Shown here in pieces: positions 10,351-21,336 of a stretch of 64,000 nucleotides of DNA (positions are counted from its first letter, which is position 1; each line of letters starts with the position of its first letter). The translations under genes and the position numbers were made by a program. The stretch is from Arcuatula senhousia. Lineage: Eukaryota > Mollusca > Bivalvia > Mytilida > Mytilidae. The stretch lies in assembly GCA_963971305.1 (NCBI GenBank), contig OZ020305.1, positions 26,001 through 90,000 of the forward strand, written 5' to 3'. The notes under the pieces were generated by a model, which did not search any database, had not been told where the DNA came from, and was given only the letters and a program-made list of their open reading frames with translations.

Positions 10351-13300
10351 AAAAAAACCGCAAGTCTCTAGACAGAGCCGTTTTCGAGTTAGGTGTACCA
10401 TGGGCATGCAAAATGGCAAAGGTTAATTGTTAACTTTAAATGCTTGTATCTCGGTCATCTATTGACCGATTTTAAAAATTGAACCATGATTGTAAAGCCA
10501 ATTGTTCATTCTCCAGACCTAGTTTAGGTAAAGAAATGAACACGGTAAGTAAGCTTTTTCCTACCTCATTGAACATTGCTAACTTGTACAATGTCTAGAC
10601 TCGGACCTGAAAGTGATGCAAGTTTGAGGCATCATAACTTTTGATCGGCGATAGGTAGCCCGGTTCTGTAAATTGTGCTAAACGGCGCAAGTCGTGTTCT
10701 GTCGGTCACAGTAAAGGGATTTGACGTCGGTTGAGTACACACGAGACTGGAATTATTTTCTAGGAACAAGATTTTCCTCTCAATGTAGGCGATTTTTTTG
10801 GGTCCTTGTAGCTTCCAGATCGGAAAAATACCAACGAATTGGCGACAAAATTCGACAAAAACCGCTAGTACAAAGCCTGTTTGATCAAAAAACAATAGCC
10901 TGACTGAAAACAAACGTGCAGCTGAGACAGTGAAACAGTTATTTACAGGCGGGGCGCACGAAGAATATGTGCAAAAAATCCGAGAAAAAAAAACGAACAC
11001 AAAAAAGGGACAAAGAGAGAAAAAAAAGAAGGAAAGAGAAGGCAAAAGGAAGAAAAAAAATCAGTAGCTAATTAAAAAAAAAAAAAAAAAAAAAAAAAAC
11101 CGGCTGCCTGCTTTCTCGCGGAAAAATGTTTTGTGGCTCGAAGCCGCGGCCGGCCTGCTTGCCCGAGGAACTTGGCGTCGACGAGAAAACCCCGGCCGCC
11201 TGCCTTCTCGCGGAAAAATATATTCCGGCTCGAAGCCGCGGCCGGCCTGCTCGCGCGGGGAACTTGGCTTCGACGCGAAACCCCCGGCCGCTTGCCTTCT
11301 CGCTGACAAATAGACTGAATGGGCTAGGAACAAAACCGATAAGAGATTCGTATTAAGTTTTTTGATGAAAAACTTGAAAATAATGTTTTTGGAAACATTG
11401 GGTCTACCATTGCCATGTTGGCCACGTTGTCGAAACCATTTTTTGCTGATTTGTCCCTGTTCCCTTGCTCCAATCGTCTCGAAAATTAAAAATTGGCCCC
11501 GTAGGAGCATTAATGTTTTACGGGCGAGCCAATGGAAAAAATCGCAAGTCTCTAGACAAAGCCGTTTTCGAGTTAGGTGTACCATGGGCATGCAAAATGG
11601 CAAAGGTTAATTGTTAACTTTAAATGCTTGTATCTCGGTCATCTCTTGACCGATTTTAAAAATTGAACCATGATTGTAAAGCCAATTGTTCATTCTCCAG
11701 ACCTAGTTTAGGTAAAGAAATGAACACGGTAAGTAAGCTTTTTCCTACCTCATTGAACATTGCTAACTTGTACAATGTCTAGACTCGGACCTGAAAGTGA
11801 TGCAAGTTTGAGGCATCATAACTTTTGATCGGCGATAGGTAGCCCGGTTCTGTAAATTGTGCTAAACGGCGCAAGTCGTGTTCTGTCGGTCACAGTAAAG
11901 GGATTTGACGTCGGTTGAGTACACACGAGACTGGAATTATTTTCTAGGAACAAGATTTTCCTCTCAATGTAGGCGATTTTTTTGGGTCCTTGTAGCTTCC
12001 AGATCGGAAAAATACCAACGAATTGGCGACAAAATTCGACAAAAACCGCTAGTACAAAGCCTGTTTGATCAAAAAACAATAGCCTGACTGAAAACAAACG
12101 TGCAGCTGAGACAGTGAAACAGTTATTTACAGGCGGGGCGCACGAAGAATATGTGCAAAAAATCCGAGAAAAAAAAACGAACACAAAAAAGGGACAAAGA
12201 GAGAAAAAAAAGAAGGAAAGAGAAGGCAAAAGGAAGAAAAAAAATCAGTAGCTAATTAAAAAAAAAAAAAAAAAAAAAAAACCGGCTGCCTGCTTTCTCG
12301 CGGAAAAATGTTTTGTGGCTCGAAGCCGCGGCCGGCCTGCTTGCCCGAGGAACTTGGCGTCGACGAGAAAACCCAGGCCGCCTGCCTTCTCGCGGAAAAA
12401 TATATTCCGGCTCGAAGCCGCGGCCGGCCTGCTCGCGCGGGGAACTTGGCTTCGACGCGAAACCCCCGGCCGCTTGCCTTCTCGCTGACAAATAGACTGA
12501 ATGGGCTAGGAACAAAACCGATAAGAGATTCGTATTAAGTTTTTTGATGAAAAACTTGAAAATAATGTTTTTGGAAACATTGGGTCTACCATTGCCATGT
12601 TGGCCACGTTGTCGAAACCATTTTTTGCTGATTTGTCCCTGTTCCCTTGCTCCAATCGTCTCGAAAATTAAAAATTGGCCCCAAAGGGGCAGTAATTTTT
12701 TACGGGCGAGCCAATGCAAAAAAACCACAAGTCTCTAGACAGAGCCGTTTTCGAGTTAGGTGTACCATGGGCATGCAAAATGGCAAAGGTTAATTGTTAA
12801 CTTTAAATGTTTGTATCTCGGTCATCTCTTGACCGATTTTAAAAATTGAACCATGATTGTAAAGCCAATTGTTCATTCTCCAGACCTAGTTTAGGTAAAG
12901 AAATGAACACGGTAAGTAAGCTTTTTCCTACCTCATTGAACATTGCTAACCTGTACAATGTCTAGACTCGGACCTGAAAGTGATGCAAGTTTGAGGCATC
13001 ATAACTTTTGATCGGCGATAGGTAGCCCGGTTCTGTAAATTGTGCTAAACGGCGCAAGTCGTGTTCTGTCGGTCACAGTAAAGGGATTTGACGTCGGTTG
13101 AGTACACACGAGACTGGAATTATTTTCTAGGAACAAGATTTTCCTCTCAATGTAGGCGATTTTTTTGGGTCCTTGTAGCTTCCAGATCGGAAAAATACCA
13201 ACGAATTGGCGACAAAATTCGACAAAAACCGCTAGTACAAAGCCTGTTTGATCAAAAAACAATAGCCTGACTGAAAACAAACGTGCAGCTGAGACAGTGA

Positions 13301-13721
13301 AACAGTTATTTACAGGCGGGGCGCACGAAGAATATGTGCAAAAAATCCGAGAAAAAAAAACGAACACAAAAAAGGGACAAAGAGAGAAAAAAAAGAAGGA
13401 AAGAGAAGGCAAAAGGAAGAAAAAAAATCAGTAGCTAATTAAAAAAAAAAAAAAAAAAAAACGGCTGCCTGCTTTCTCGCGGAAAAATGTTTTGTGGCTC
13501 GAAGCCGCGGCCGGCCTGCTTGCCCGAGGAACTTGGCGTCGACGAGAAAACCCCGGCCGCCTGCCTTCTCGCGGAAAAATATATTCCGGCTCGAAGCCGC
13601 GGCCGGCCTGCTCGCGCGGGGAACTTGGCTTCGACGCGAAACCCCCGGCCGCTTGCCTTCTCGCTGACAAATAGAAACCGATAAGAGATTCGTATTAAGT
13701 ATTAAGGTTAATTGTTAACTT
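10351..13721 (+). repeat. Satellite A array, block 2
   Basis: GC-rich blocks begin at 11102, 12284 and 13463. The first monomer is truncated at its left by the telomeric tract. All monomers here lack eight bases of 'accattcg' in the 'gatttttttgggtccttg' segment and carry 'ttttgtggctcg', variants rare or absent elsewhere, so this block has homogenised locally. The right end is rearranged. A 19-bp deletion after 13675 and a second deletion near 13700 join 'gtattaag' to 'aaggttaattgttaact', and the LINE starts immediately after. Confidence 0.95.
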
Positions 13722-13850
13722 AATTTCCACTTGACCACAAAACCCGATGCTGTTTATCATACGCCACAGTTCAGAAAGAGACTTCGTAGCTCAGGATCAA
13801 CAACCCCTGGGTCAGCTGATAAACAACAAAGTAAAAAAGTTTTTAGATAA
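13722..13850 (+). pseudogene. Probable C-terminal remnant of LINE ORF1
   Basis: An open frame ending in TAA at 13848-13850 encodes about 42 residues, basic and serine-rich near the end (FRKRLRSSGSTTPGSADKQQ). It is open right up to the 5' truncation point. Position upstream of ORF2 and composition fit the tail of an L1-type ORF1 nucleic-acid-binding protein whose remainder was lost to 5' truncation. No domain is recognisable in so short a piece, so this is inference from context. The ~180 bp between it and ORF2 shows no other convincing frame. Confidence 0.35.
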
Positions 13851-14032
13851 ATAATGGAATTTCCCAGATCTATATTTAGACAGCGGTACATACTAGTTGT
13901 TTATTATTATTGTATAAATGTCAAGGTGAAACCTATTAATACTATTGTACGGCGGCACATTTTTTTAACCGCCTCACTGGTTATTAATAATTGCTGTTTA
14001 AATGTCAATGTGAATTTTATTGATACTATTAT

Positions 14033-17000
14033 GTGTTTATTGATTTTATTATGATTTCCATAGTCACTTTAAATGTTAACGGAATGGCTGATAATAAAAA
14101 ACGGCAGGCAATTTTCAATTGGTGTAGAAAGAAAAAGTATGATATAATATGTTTGCAAGAGACACATAGTTCAAAAGAAGTTGAAAAAAAGTGGGCAAAA
14201 GATTGGGAGGGTGAAAGTTTATGGTCTCATGGCACTAGTAAATCAAAGGGGGTGGGAATTTTGTTTTCTGAGAACTTTAATTATGACATAGTTAACGTAA
14301 AGGGTGATAACGAGGGGAGAGTAATTTCATGTCAGATTAAAACTTCAGATGAACTGTGTTTCAATGTGCTTAATATTTACGCACCAAATATAGCAGGTGA
14401 TCGTAAACGGTTTTTCACTGATAAAATTCGGATCGAGACTGGGGCAAAGAATATTGTCCTCGGAGATTTTAATTGTACTTTAAATAAAGAACTAGACCGT
14501 AAATATGTGCCTAGAAACGACGATATTGGCACATCGGAACTTAAAAAGATTATAACGGAACATAATCTAAATGATGTATGGCGAGTACGGTATCCCAAAG
14601 ATAAACAGTACACATTTAGTAGAGGTAATTCTAAATCGCGCATTGACTACATTTTTGTTAGTAGTGATATGCAGTTTATGATAAATAAAACCAAATTGGT
14701 TCACTTCCCTTACAGTGACCATGATGGTGTATGCGCACAGTTAGATCTATTAGAACCGAAACGGGGACCGGGTATTTGGAAGATGAACGTCTCGGTGATT
14801 CAGTCGGATTCTTTCAAGAATACATTTGAGAGCTTCTGGCACTCATGGCGGTCGAAAAAACGCGACTATGATAACTTATCAGAATGGTGGGAGGCCACGA
14901 AGATAAAGATAAAAAGTCTCACTATTGAGATTTCAAAGAAACTAAATATATCAGATAAAGATATTAAACTATGGGAAGCTGAATTAGAAAATATGGATGA
15001 GAGCGATCTCAACCATGGGGATAGGGTGGCATTTCTTAAGAATAGAATACGAGAATATTATGATAAGAAATCGGAAGCCGCGAGGATACGATCCAAGGTA
15101 AATTGGTATGAAAAAGGGGAAAAATCTTCGAAATATTTTTTCAATTTAGAAAAGAAAAGGGGGAGTGAAAAATTATGGACGAGAGTCAAAACTGTGAACG
15201 GGGAGTACAAGGAAGGCATTGATGCAATCCTTGACGCACAGTTAACCTTTTATAACTTGCTCTTCACATCAGAGGGTTGGGAGAACGAGGCGGCAGAATC
15301 ATTACTTCGGAATGTTGACAAAAATTTAGGGGAAAACGAAAAGCGCGACTGTGAAAAAGAAATTACCTTGGACGAAATCCTAAACGCAGTACGTAAACTA
15401 AAACCAGAAAAATCACCAGGGGAGGATGGGATTGTTAGTGAATTTTATCAAATATATTGGTATCTAATCGGCGAGGACTTCACAGCTGTTGTGAACGATA
15501 TTATGAATAAAAACATATTATGCGACTCGCAGTATAGAGGTGTTATTACTCTCATGTTTAAGTCTGGGGAAAGGGAAGATATTAAAAACTGGCGTCCTAT
15601 CACTCTGCTAAATACTGATTATAAGATTATTTCAAAATTATTAGCAGAGAGACTAAAACTTGTATTACCAAATATCATTAGCACCGATCAAAAGGTGTTT
15701 GTTAAGGGCCGCGATATTTTCCAGGGAAATAGACTATTACAAGATATAATTGACTATACTGATATGGAAGACCAAGAAGGGTCAATTATTTTTCTCGATC
15801 AGCAAAAGGCATTTGACAGAGTAGAATGGGGATGGATTGATCTATGTATGAAAAAATTCGGCTTCGGTGACAAGTTTAGAGGGTGGGTATTTATGCTTTT
15901 TAAAAACGCGAAGACGTGTATACAAACTAATGGTTTTATATCCAAGTATATAGGGATATCCCGTTCTATTCGCCAGGGATGCCCAATCGCGCCTATGTTA
16001 TATATTTTACAAGCAGAACCATTTGCTGCAACAATTCGCTACAATCCAAATATTAAAGGGATTAGTCTCCCTTCTAGAACCAACCATAATTTAGAGGCTA
16101 AATTAAATATGTTTGCCGACGATACACAGCTTTTTAATAAAAATGAGCGATCGATAGAAGAAACTTTTAAAGTTTTAGAAACATACGAAAAAGCTAGCGG
16201 TGCTCGTATGAATATGAATAAAACGGTTGGTATGTATTTAGGGAAATGGAAAAATAAAAAACCTGTATATAATCGAATTAAATGGACCAAGCAGCCAGTT
16301 AAAGCGCTTGGAGTCCAACACGGTTACAGTGTTAATATAGATCGTATCTGGTTAGATAAAGTAAATAAAATAAAAAGTTGTATTGAGGTCTGGAAATCAA
16401 GAGATTTAACATTTGCCGGAAAAGTATTGATTATCAAATCACTTGTATTATCTAATATTGGCTACGAAATCGAGATGAGAGGTATTCCAGTTAAATATGA
16501 AAAAGAGATAAATAATATTATGTGGTCTTTTATATGGGACGGAAAACCAGATCGAGTATCCAGAGCTGTGTGTTGTCTTCCGAAGGAAAAGGGTGGAATG
16601 GGTATGGTAAATCTTAGAGATTTCATTAAGTCTAAGCATGTCAAGAGTTTATACACCATGGTAAATAGCGATCTAGATAACTGGAACGCTATAGGCAAAT
16701 TCTGGCTTACCTCGCTCGATTCTAAATTTGATTCAGATTTTTTTATATGTAAGTGCTCGGATATTATTGGTCTAGGCCAGCCTAAGATGTCCAAATATTA
16801 TTTAAATCTCTTGAGTTCCTGGATAGATTTTCAAAAACAAGCCAAATGTAACATTAATTCAAGAGAGGAACTTCTCGAGGAGAATCTCTTTGGTAACTCT
16901 CTTTTCAAATTTAGACGTCATGCTTTATTTTTTGACAATTTTTCTAAAAGCGGGATAAAAAAGGTTAGGGATATATGGAACACACAAACCGATTCCTTTG

Positions 17001-17806
17001 TTTCACCTTTAGTAGTATTTAATATGTTAGATGATAAAAGGAATTGGATATCTCAGTATAGTCAAATAAAGGCATCTTTTTCTGCCGATCATATTAATAT
17101 TCTTAAACGTAATCATGTAAAACTAAAACAACAAAAGAGATCGTTCGAACTAAACGAAACAAAATTTATACGAGAGGGTAAAGTTATGGAGTCAAGGGAT
17201 GTCAAACTGAAGCAAATACAAAGCTTCTACAGATATCCCTTGACACCAAACTGTGAACACAAGTGGGAAAGTTACTTTCAAAGCAATATCCAGTGGGATA
17301 AAATATGGAGTGCATTGACTAACAACTTTGCACACAGAAAATGCAAACAATTACAATGGAAAGTATTGCACAATATTATTTATACAGAAGAATTGTTACA
17401 AAAAATTAATTTATCCAACGGCATTTGTCATTTCTGTACAGAAAAGGAAAGTTTATTACATCTTTTTGTTCATTGTAAAGTGGTAAAAGAAGTATGGGGG
17501 GATATTTTTGCAATTATTAATTCATTGTGTACTAGAATCGGAACAGATATGGTACAAAATTCTGAAGACATCATAATATTGGGAACTCAAAAGCTTGATG
17601 TAAAACATTTATTAGTTGAAACGGTTCTTTCTATAGTAAAATGGGCAATATGGAAACATAGAAATATTGCAAAATACCAAAAGAGGACCGTCTCAAAATC
17701 CATGATATTGAACATGGCAATAAATGACATATATCTTGTCAACAAGCTTAACAGGGGTAGGATAGGCGAGAACCTTTACTTAGAAATGAAAAGTGTGTTT
17801 GAGTAA
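14033..17806 (+). CDS. LINE ORF2 protein: AP-type endonuclease plus reverse transcriptase
   Basis: This protein nicks target DNA and primes reverse transcription of the element RNA there. Seen in the 1257-residue frame: endonuclease motifs LNVNG (13-17), QETH (42-45), NIYAPN (114-119), GDFN (144-147), SRIDYI (202-207) and catalytic-type SDHD (228-231). Reverse transcriptase motifs: SPGEDG (461-466), NWRPITLLN (519-527), FLDQQKAFD (587-595), RQGCPIAP (647-654) and MFADD (693-697). A C-terminal CX2CX7HX4C motif (C1132, C1135, H1143, C1148) matches the zinc-binding region common in L1/Tx1-like LINEs. The length is normal for the family and there is no internal stop or frameshift. Met7 (14051) is an equally good start because the endonuclease fold normally begins at 'MISIVTLNVNG'. 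Motif YADD is replaced by FADD, which is also found in active L1s. The intact frame suggests a fairly recent insertion. Confidence 0.95.
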   Translation: MFIDFIMISIVTLNVNGMADNKKRQAIFNWCRKKKYDIICLQETHSSKEVEKKWAKDWEGESLWSHGTSKSKGVGILFSENFNYDIVNVKGDNEGRVISCQIKTSDELCFNVLNIYAPNIAGDRKRFFTDKIRIETGAKNIVLGDFNCTLNKELDRKYVPRNDDIGTSELKKIITEHNLNDVWRVRYPKDKQYTFSRGNSKSRIDYIFVSSDMQFMINKTKLVHFPYSDHDGVCAQLDLLEPKRGPGIWKMNVSVIQSDSFKNTFESFWHSWRSKKRDYDNLSEWWEATKIKIKSLTIEISKKLNISDKDIKLWEAELENMDESDLNHGDRVAFLKNRIREYYDKKSEAARIRSKVNWYEKGEKSSKYFFNLEKKRGSEKLWTRVKTVNGEYKEGIDAILDAQLTFYNLLFTSEGWENEAAESLLRNVDKNLGENEKRDCEKEITLDEILNAVRKLKPEKSPGEDGIVSEFYQIYWYLIGEDFTAVVNDIMNKNILCDSQYRGVITLMFKSGEREDIKNWRPITLLNTDYKIISKLLAERLKLVLPNIISTDQKVFVKGRDIFQGNRLLQDIIDYTDMEDQEGSIIFLDQQKAFDRVEWGWIDLCMKKFGFGDKFRGWVFMLFKNAKTCIQTNGFISKYIGISRSIRQGCPIAPMLYILQAEPFAATIRYNPNIKGISLPSRTNHNLEAKLNMFADDTQLFNKNERSIEETFKVLETYEKASGARMNMNKTVGMYLGKWKNKKPVYNRIKWTKQPVKALGVQHGYSVNIDRIWLDKVNKIKSCIEVWKSRDLTFAGKVLIIKSLVLSNIGYEIEMRGIPVKYEKEINNIMWSFIWDGKPDRVSRAVCCLPKEKGGMGMVNLRDFIKSKHVKSLYTMVNSDLDNWNAIGKFWLTSLDSKFDSDFFICKCSDIIGLGQPKMSKYYLNLLSSWIDFQKQAKCNINSREELLEENLFGNSLFKFRRHALFFDNFSKSGIKKVRDIWNTQTDSFVSPLVVFNMLDDKRNWISQYSQIKASFSADHINILKRNHVKLKQQKRSFELNETKFIREGKVMESRDVKLKQIQSFYRYPLTPNCEHKWESYFQSNIQWDKIWSALTNNFAHRKCKQLQWKVLHNIIYTEELLQKINLSNGICHFCTEKESLLHLFVHCKVVKEVWGDIFAIINSLCTRIGTDMVQNSEDIIILGTQKLDVKHLLVETVLSIVKWAIWKHRNIAKYQKRTVSKSMILNMAINDIYLVNKLNRGRIGENLYLEMKSVFE

Positions 17807-18355
17807 AGTATGGACAGCATATTGTAGCTGATCCAGATTATAAACTCCCATCATTGTATCTATTGAAATAATCCTTCTCTGATAGTTTAAATGTACGATT
17901 TTGCTGTATTTAATAATTATAATAGTTACATGTATCCAGGTTATATTGAAATACTTTTGTGTCTTAATTTTACTGTAACTTACATTCTGTGGAACTTAGA
18001 TAATCCACGCGTATATAATTGATATTTAAGGACTAGCCACACAAGTTTATAAAGACAGCACGTGCACATCGTCAAAACCTTTTAAATTTACACAAGCTTA
18101 ATCAATCAATGATGCGTATAGAAGTAGGAAAGGTGAAAACGGTACATATCTAGGTCAAAATACATGTAGCTATTATTGTGAATAGATAATTGATTGATGA
18201 TATTATTATAATAAGTTTAAGGGAGTTATTTTTCTTTTTACCTTTACGCTATCCCTGTGCGTGAGGGGTGTAAAAATCAGGGAAGCCCTTTACTGCTATC
18301 CTGGGCGTAAAGGGGATTTGTATTGCAGGAGTTGTAAATAAAGAATGTATATATC
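17807..18355 (+). other. 3' UTR of the L1/Tx1-type LINE
   Basis: AT-rich, non-coding. It contains an imperfect ~30-bp direct repeat near its end: 'tttacgctatccctgtgcgt' at 18239 and 'tttactgctatcctgggcgt' at 18290, each followed by a G-rich stretch. Such 3' structures can be recognised by the element's own reverse transcriptase, but that role is inferred. Confidence 0.6.
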
Positions 18356-18378
18356 AAAAAAAAAAAAAAAAAAAAAAA
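18337..18378 (+). promoter_or_regulatory. Polyadenylation signal and poly-A tail of the LINE
   Basis: AATAAA at 18337-18342 lies 14 bp before a 23-nt A run (18356-18378). This is the expected layout for reverse transcription of a polyadenylated RNA and fixes the 3' end of the element. Confidence 0.85.
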
Positions 18379-20106
18379 CACGGTAAGTAAGCTTTTTCCT
18401 ACCTCATTGAACATTGCTAACTTGTACAATGTCTAGACTCGGACCTGAAAGTGATGCAAGTTTGAGGCATCATAACTTTTGATCGGCGATAGGTAGCCCG
18501 GTTCTGTAAATTGTGCTAAACGGCGCAAGTCGTGTTCTGTCGGTCACAGTAAAGGGATTTGACGTCGGTTGAGTACACACGAGACTGGAATTATTTTCTA
18601 GGAACAAGATTTTCCTCTCAATGTAGGCGATTTTTTTACCATTCGGGTCCTTGTAGCTTCCAGATCGGAAAAATACCAACGAATTGGCGACAAAATTCGA
18701 CAAAAACCGCTAGTACAAAGCCTGTTTGATCAAAAAACAATAGCCTGACTGAAAACAAACGTGCAGCTGAGACAGTGAAACAGTTATTTACAGGCGGGGC
18801 GCACGAAGAATATGTGCAAAAAATCCGAGAAAAAAAAAACGAACACAAAAAAGGGACAAAGAGAGAAAAAAAAGAAGAAAAGAGAAGGCAAAAGGAAGAA
18901 AAAAAAATCAGTAGCTAATTCAAAAAAAAAAAAAAAAAAAAAAAACGGCTGCCTGCTTTCTCGCAGAAAAATGTTTTCTGGCTCGAAGCCGCGGCCGGCC
19001 TGCTTGCCCGAGGTACTTGGCGTCGACGAGAAAACCCAGGCCGCCTGCCTTCTCGCGGAAAAATATATTCCGGCTCGAAGCCGCGGCCGGCCTGCTCGCG
19101 CGGGGAACTTGGCTTCGACGCGAAACCCCCGGCCGCCTGCCTTCTCGCTGACAAATAGACTGAATGGGCTAGGAACAAAACCGATAAGAGATTCGTATTA
19201 AGTTTTTTGATGAAAAACTTGAAAATAATGTTTTTGGAAACATTGGGTCTACCATTGCCATGTTGGCCACGTTGTCGAAACCATTTTTTGCTGATTTGTC
19301 CCTGTTCCCTTGCTCCAATCGTCTCGAAAATTAAAAATTGGCCCCGTAGGGGCACTAATGTTTTACGGGCGAGCCAATGCAAAAAATCGCAAGTCTCTAG
19401 ACAAAGCCGTTTTCGAGTTAGGTGTACCATGGGCATGCAAAATGGCAAAGGTTAATTGTTAACTTTAAATGCTTGTATCTCGGTCATCTCTTGACCGATT
19501 TTAAAAAATGAACCATGATTGTAAAGCCAATTGTTCATTCTCCAGACCTAGTTTAGGTAAAGAAATGAACACGGTAAGTAAGCTTTTTCCTACCTCATTG
19601 AACATTGCTTACTTGTACAATGTCTAGACTCGGACCTGAAAGTGATGCAAGTTTGAGGCATCATAACTTTTGATCGGCGATAGGTAGCCCGGTTCTGTAA
19701 ATTGTGTTAAACGGCGCAAGTCGTGTTCTGTCGGTCACAGTAAAGGGATTTTACGTCGGTTGAGTACACACGAGACTGGAATTATTTTCTAGGAACAAGA
19801 TTTTCCTCTCAATGTAGGCGATTTTTTTACCATTCGGGTCCTTGTAGCTTCCAGATCGGAAAAATACCAACGAATTGGCGACAAAATTCGACAAAAACCG
19901 CTAGTACAAAGCCTGTTTGATCAAAAAACAATAGCCTGACTGAAAACAAACGTGCAGCTGAGACAGTGAAACAGTTATTTACAGGCGGGGCGCACGAAGA
20001 ATATGTGCAAAAAATCCGAGAAAAAAAAACGAACACAAAAAAGGGACAAAGAGAGAAAAAAAAGAAAGAAAGAGAAGGCAAAAGGAAGAAAAAAAAATCA
20101 GTAGCT

Positions 20107-20146
<40 letters not shown>

Positions 20147-21303
20147 TGCCTGCTTTCTCGCGGAGAAATGTTTTCTGGCTCGAAGCCGCGGCCGGCCTGC
20201 TTGCCCGAGGAACTTGGCGTCGACGAGAAAACCCAGGCCGCCTGCCTTTTCGCGGAAAAATATATTCCGGCTCGAAGCCGCGGCCGGCCTGCTCGCGCGG
20301 GGAACTTGGCTTCGACGCGAAACCCCCGGCCGCCTGCCTTCTCGCTGACAAATAGACTGAATGGGCTAGGAACAAAACTGATAAGAAATTCGTATTAAGT
20401 TTTTTGATGAAAAACTTGAAAATAATGTTTTTGGAAACATTGGGTCTACCATTGCCATGTTGGCCAAGTTGTCGAAACCATTTTTTGCTGATTTGTCCCT
20501 GTTCCCTTGCTCCAATCCTCTCGAAAATTAAAAATTGGCCCCGTAGGGGCAGCAATTTTTTACGGGCGAGCCAATGCAAAAAAACCGCAAGTCTCTAGAC
20601 AGAGCCGTTTTCGAGTTAGGTGTACCATGGGCATGCAAAATGGCAAAGGTTAATTGTTAACTTTAAATACTTGTATCTCGGTCATCTCTTGACCGATTTT
20701 AAAAATTGAACCATGATTGTAAAGCCAATTGTTCATTCTCCAGACCTAGTTTAGGTAAAGAAATGAACACGGTAAGTAAGCTTTTTCCTACCTCATTGAA
20801 CATTGCTAACTTGTACAATGTCTAGACTCGGACCTGAAAGTGATGCAAGTTTGAGGCATCATAACTTTTGATCGGCGATAGGTAGCCCGGTTCTGTAAAT
20901 TGTGCTAAACGGCGCAAGTCGTGTTCTGTCGGTCACAGTAAAGGGATTTGACGTCGGTTGAGTACACACGAGACTGGAATTATTTTCTAGGAACAAGATT
21001 TTCCTCTCAATGTAGGCAATTTTTTTACCATTTGGGTCCTTGTAGCTTCCAGATCGGAAAAATACCAACGAATTGGCGACAAAATTCGACAAAAACCGCT
21101 AGTACAAAGCCTGTTTGATCAAAAAACAATAGCCTGACTGAAAACAAACGTGCAGCTGAGACAGTGAAACAGTTATTTACAGGCGGGGCGCACGAAGAAT
21201 ATGTGCAAAAAATCCGAGAAAAAAAAACGAACACAAAAAAGGGACAAAGAGAGAAAAAAAAGAAGGAAAGAGAATGCAAAAGGAAGAAAAAAAATCAGTA
21301 GCT

Positions 21304-21336
<33 letters not shown>

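Larger units (their letters stand above)
13722..18378 (+). mobile_element. L1/Tx1-type non-LTR retrotransposon, 5'-truncated, full ORF2
   Basis: An insertion in satellite A containing, in order, the likely 3' end of an ORF1 (to 13850), a 1257-codon ORF2 (14033-17806), a ~550-bp 3' UTR, an AATAAA signal (18337-18342) and a 23-nt poly-A tail (18356-18378). The order endonuclease, reverse transcriptase, C2HC cysteine motif is typical of L1/Tx1-like LINEs. No target-site duplication is visible. Satellite A stops after 'gttaactt' on the left and resumes at 'cacggtaagtaagc' on the right, so ~115 bp of satellite is missing. This suggests insertion with a target-site deletion, or later rearrangement. 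Confidence 0.93.

Noticed and set aside
13854..14054. 66-codon frame overlapping the start of LINE ORF2
   Set aside because: Short, in a different frame from ORF2 and without recognisable content; the upstream frame ending at 13850 is the better ORF1 candidate.
14377..16794. Minus-strand frames inside LINE ORF2
   Set aside because: Shadows of the plus-strand coding sequence, which has clear endonuclease and RT motifs.
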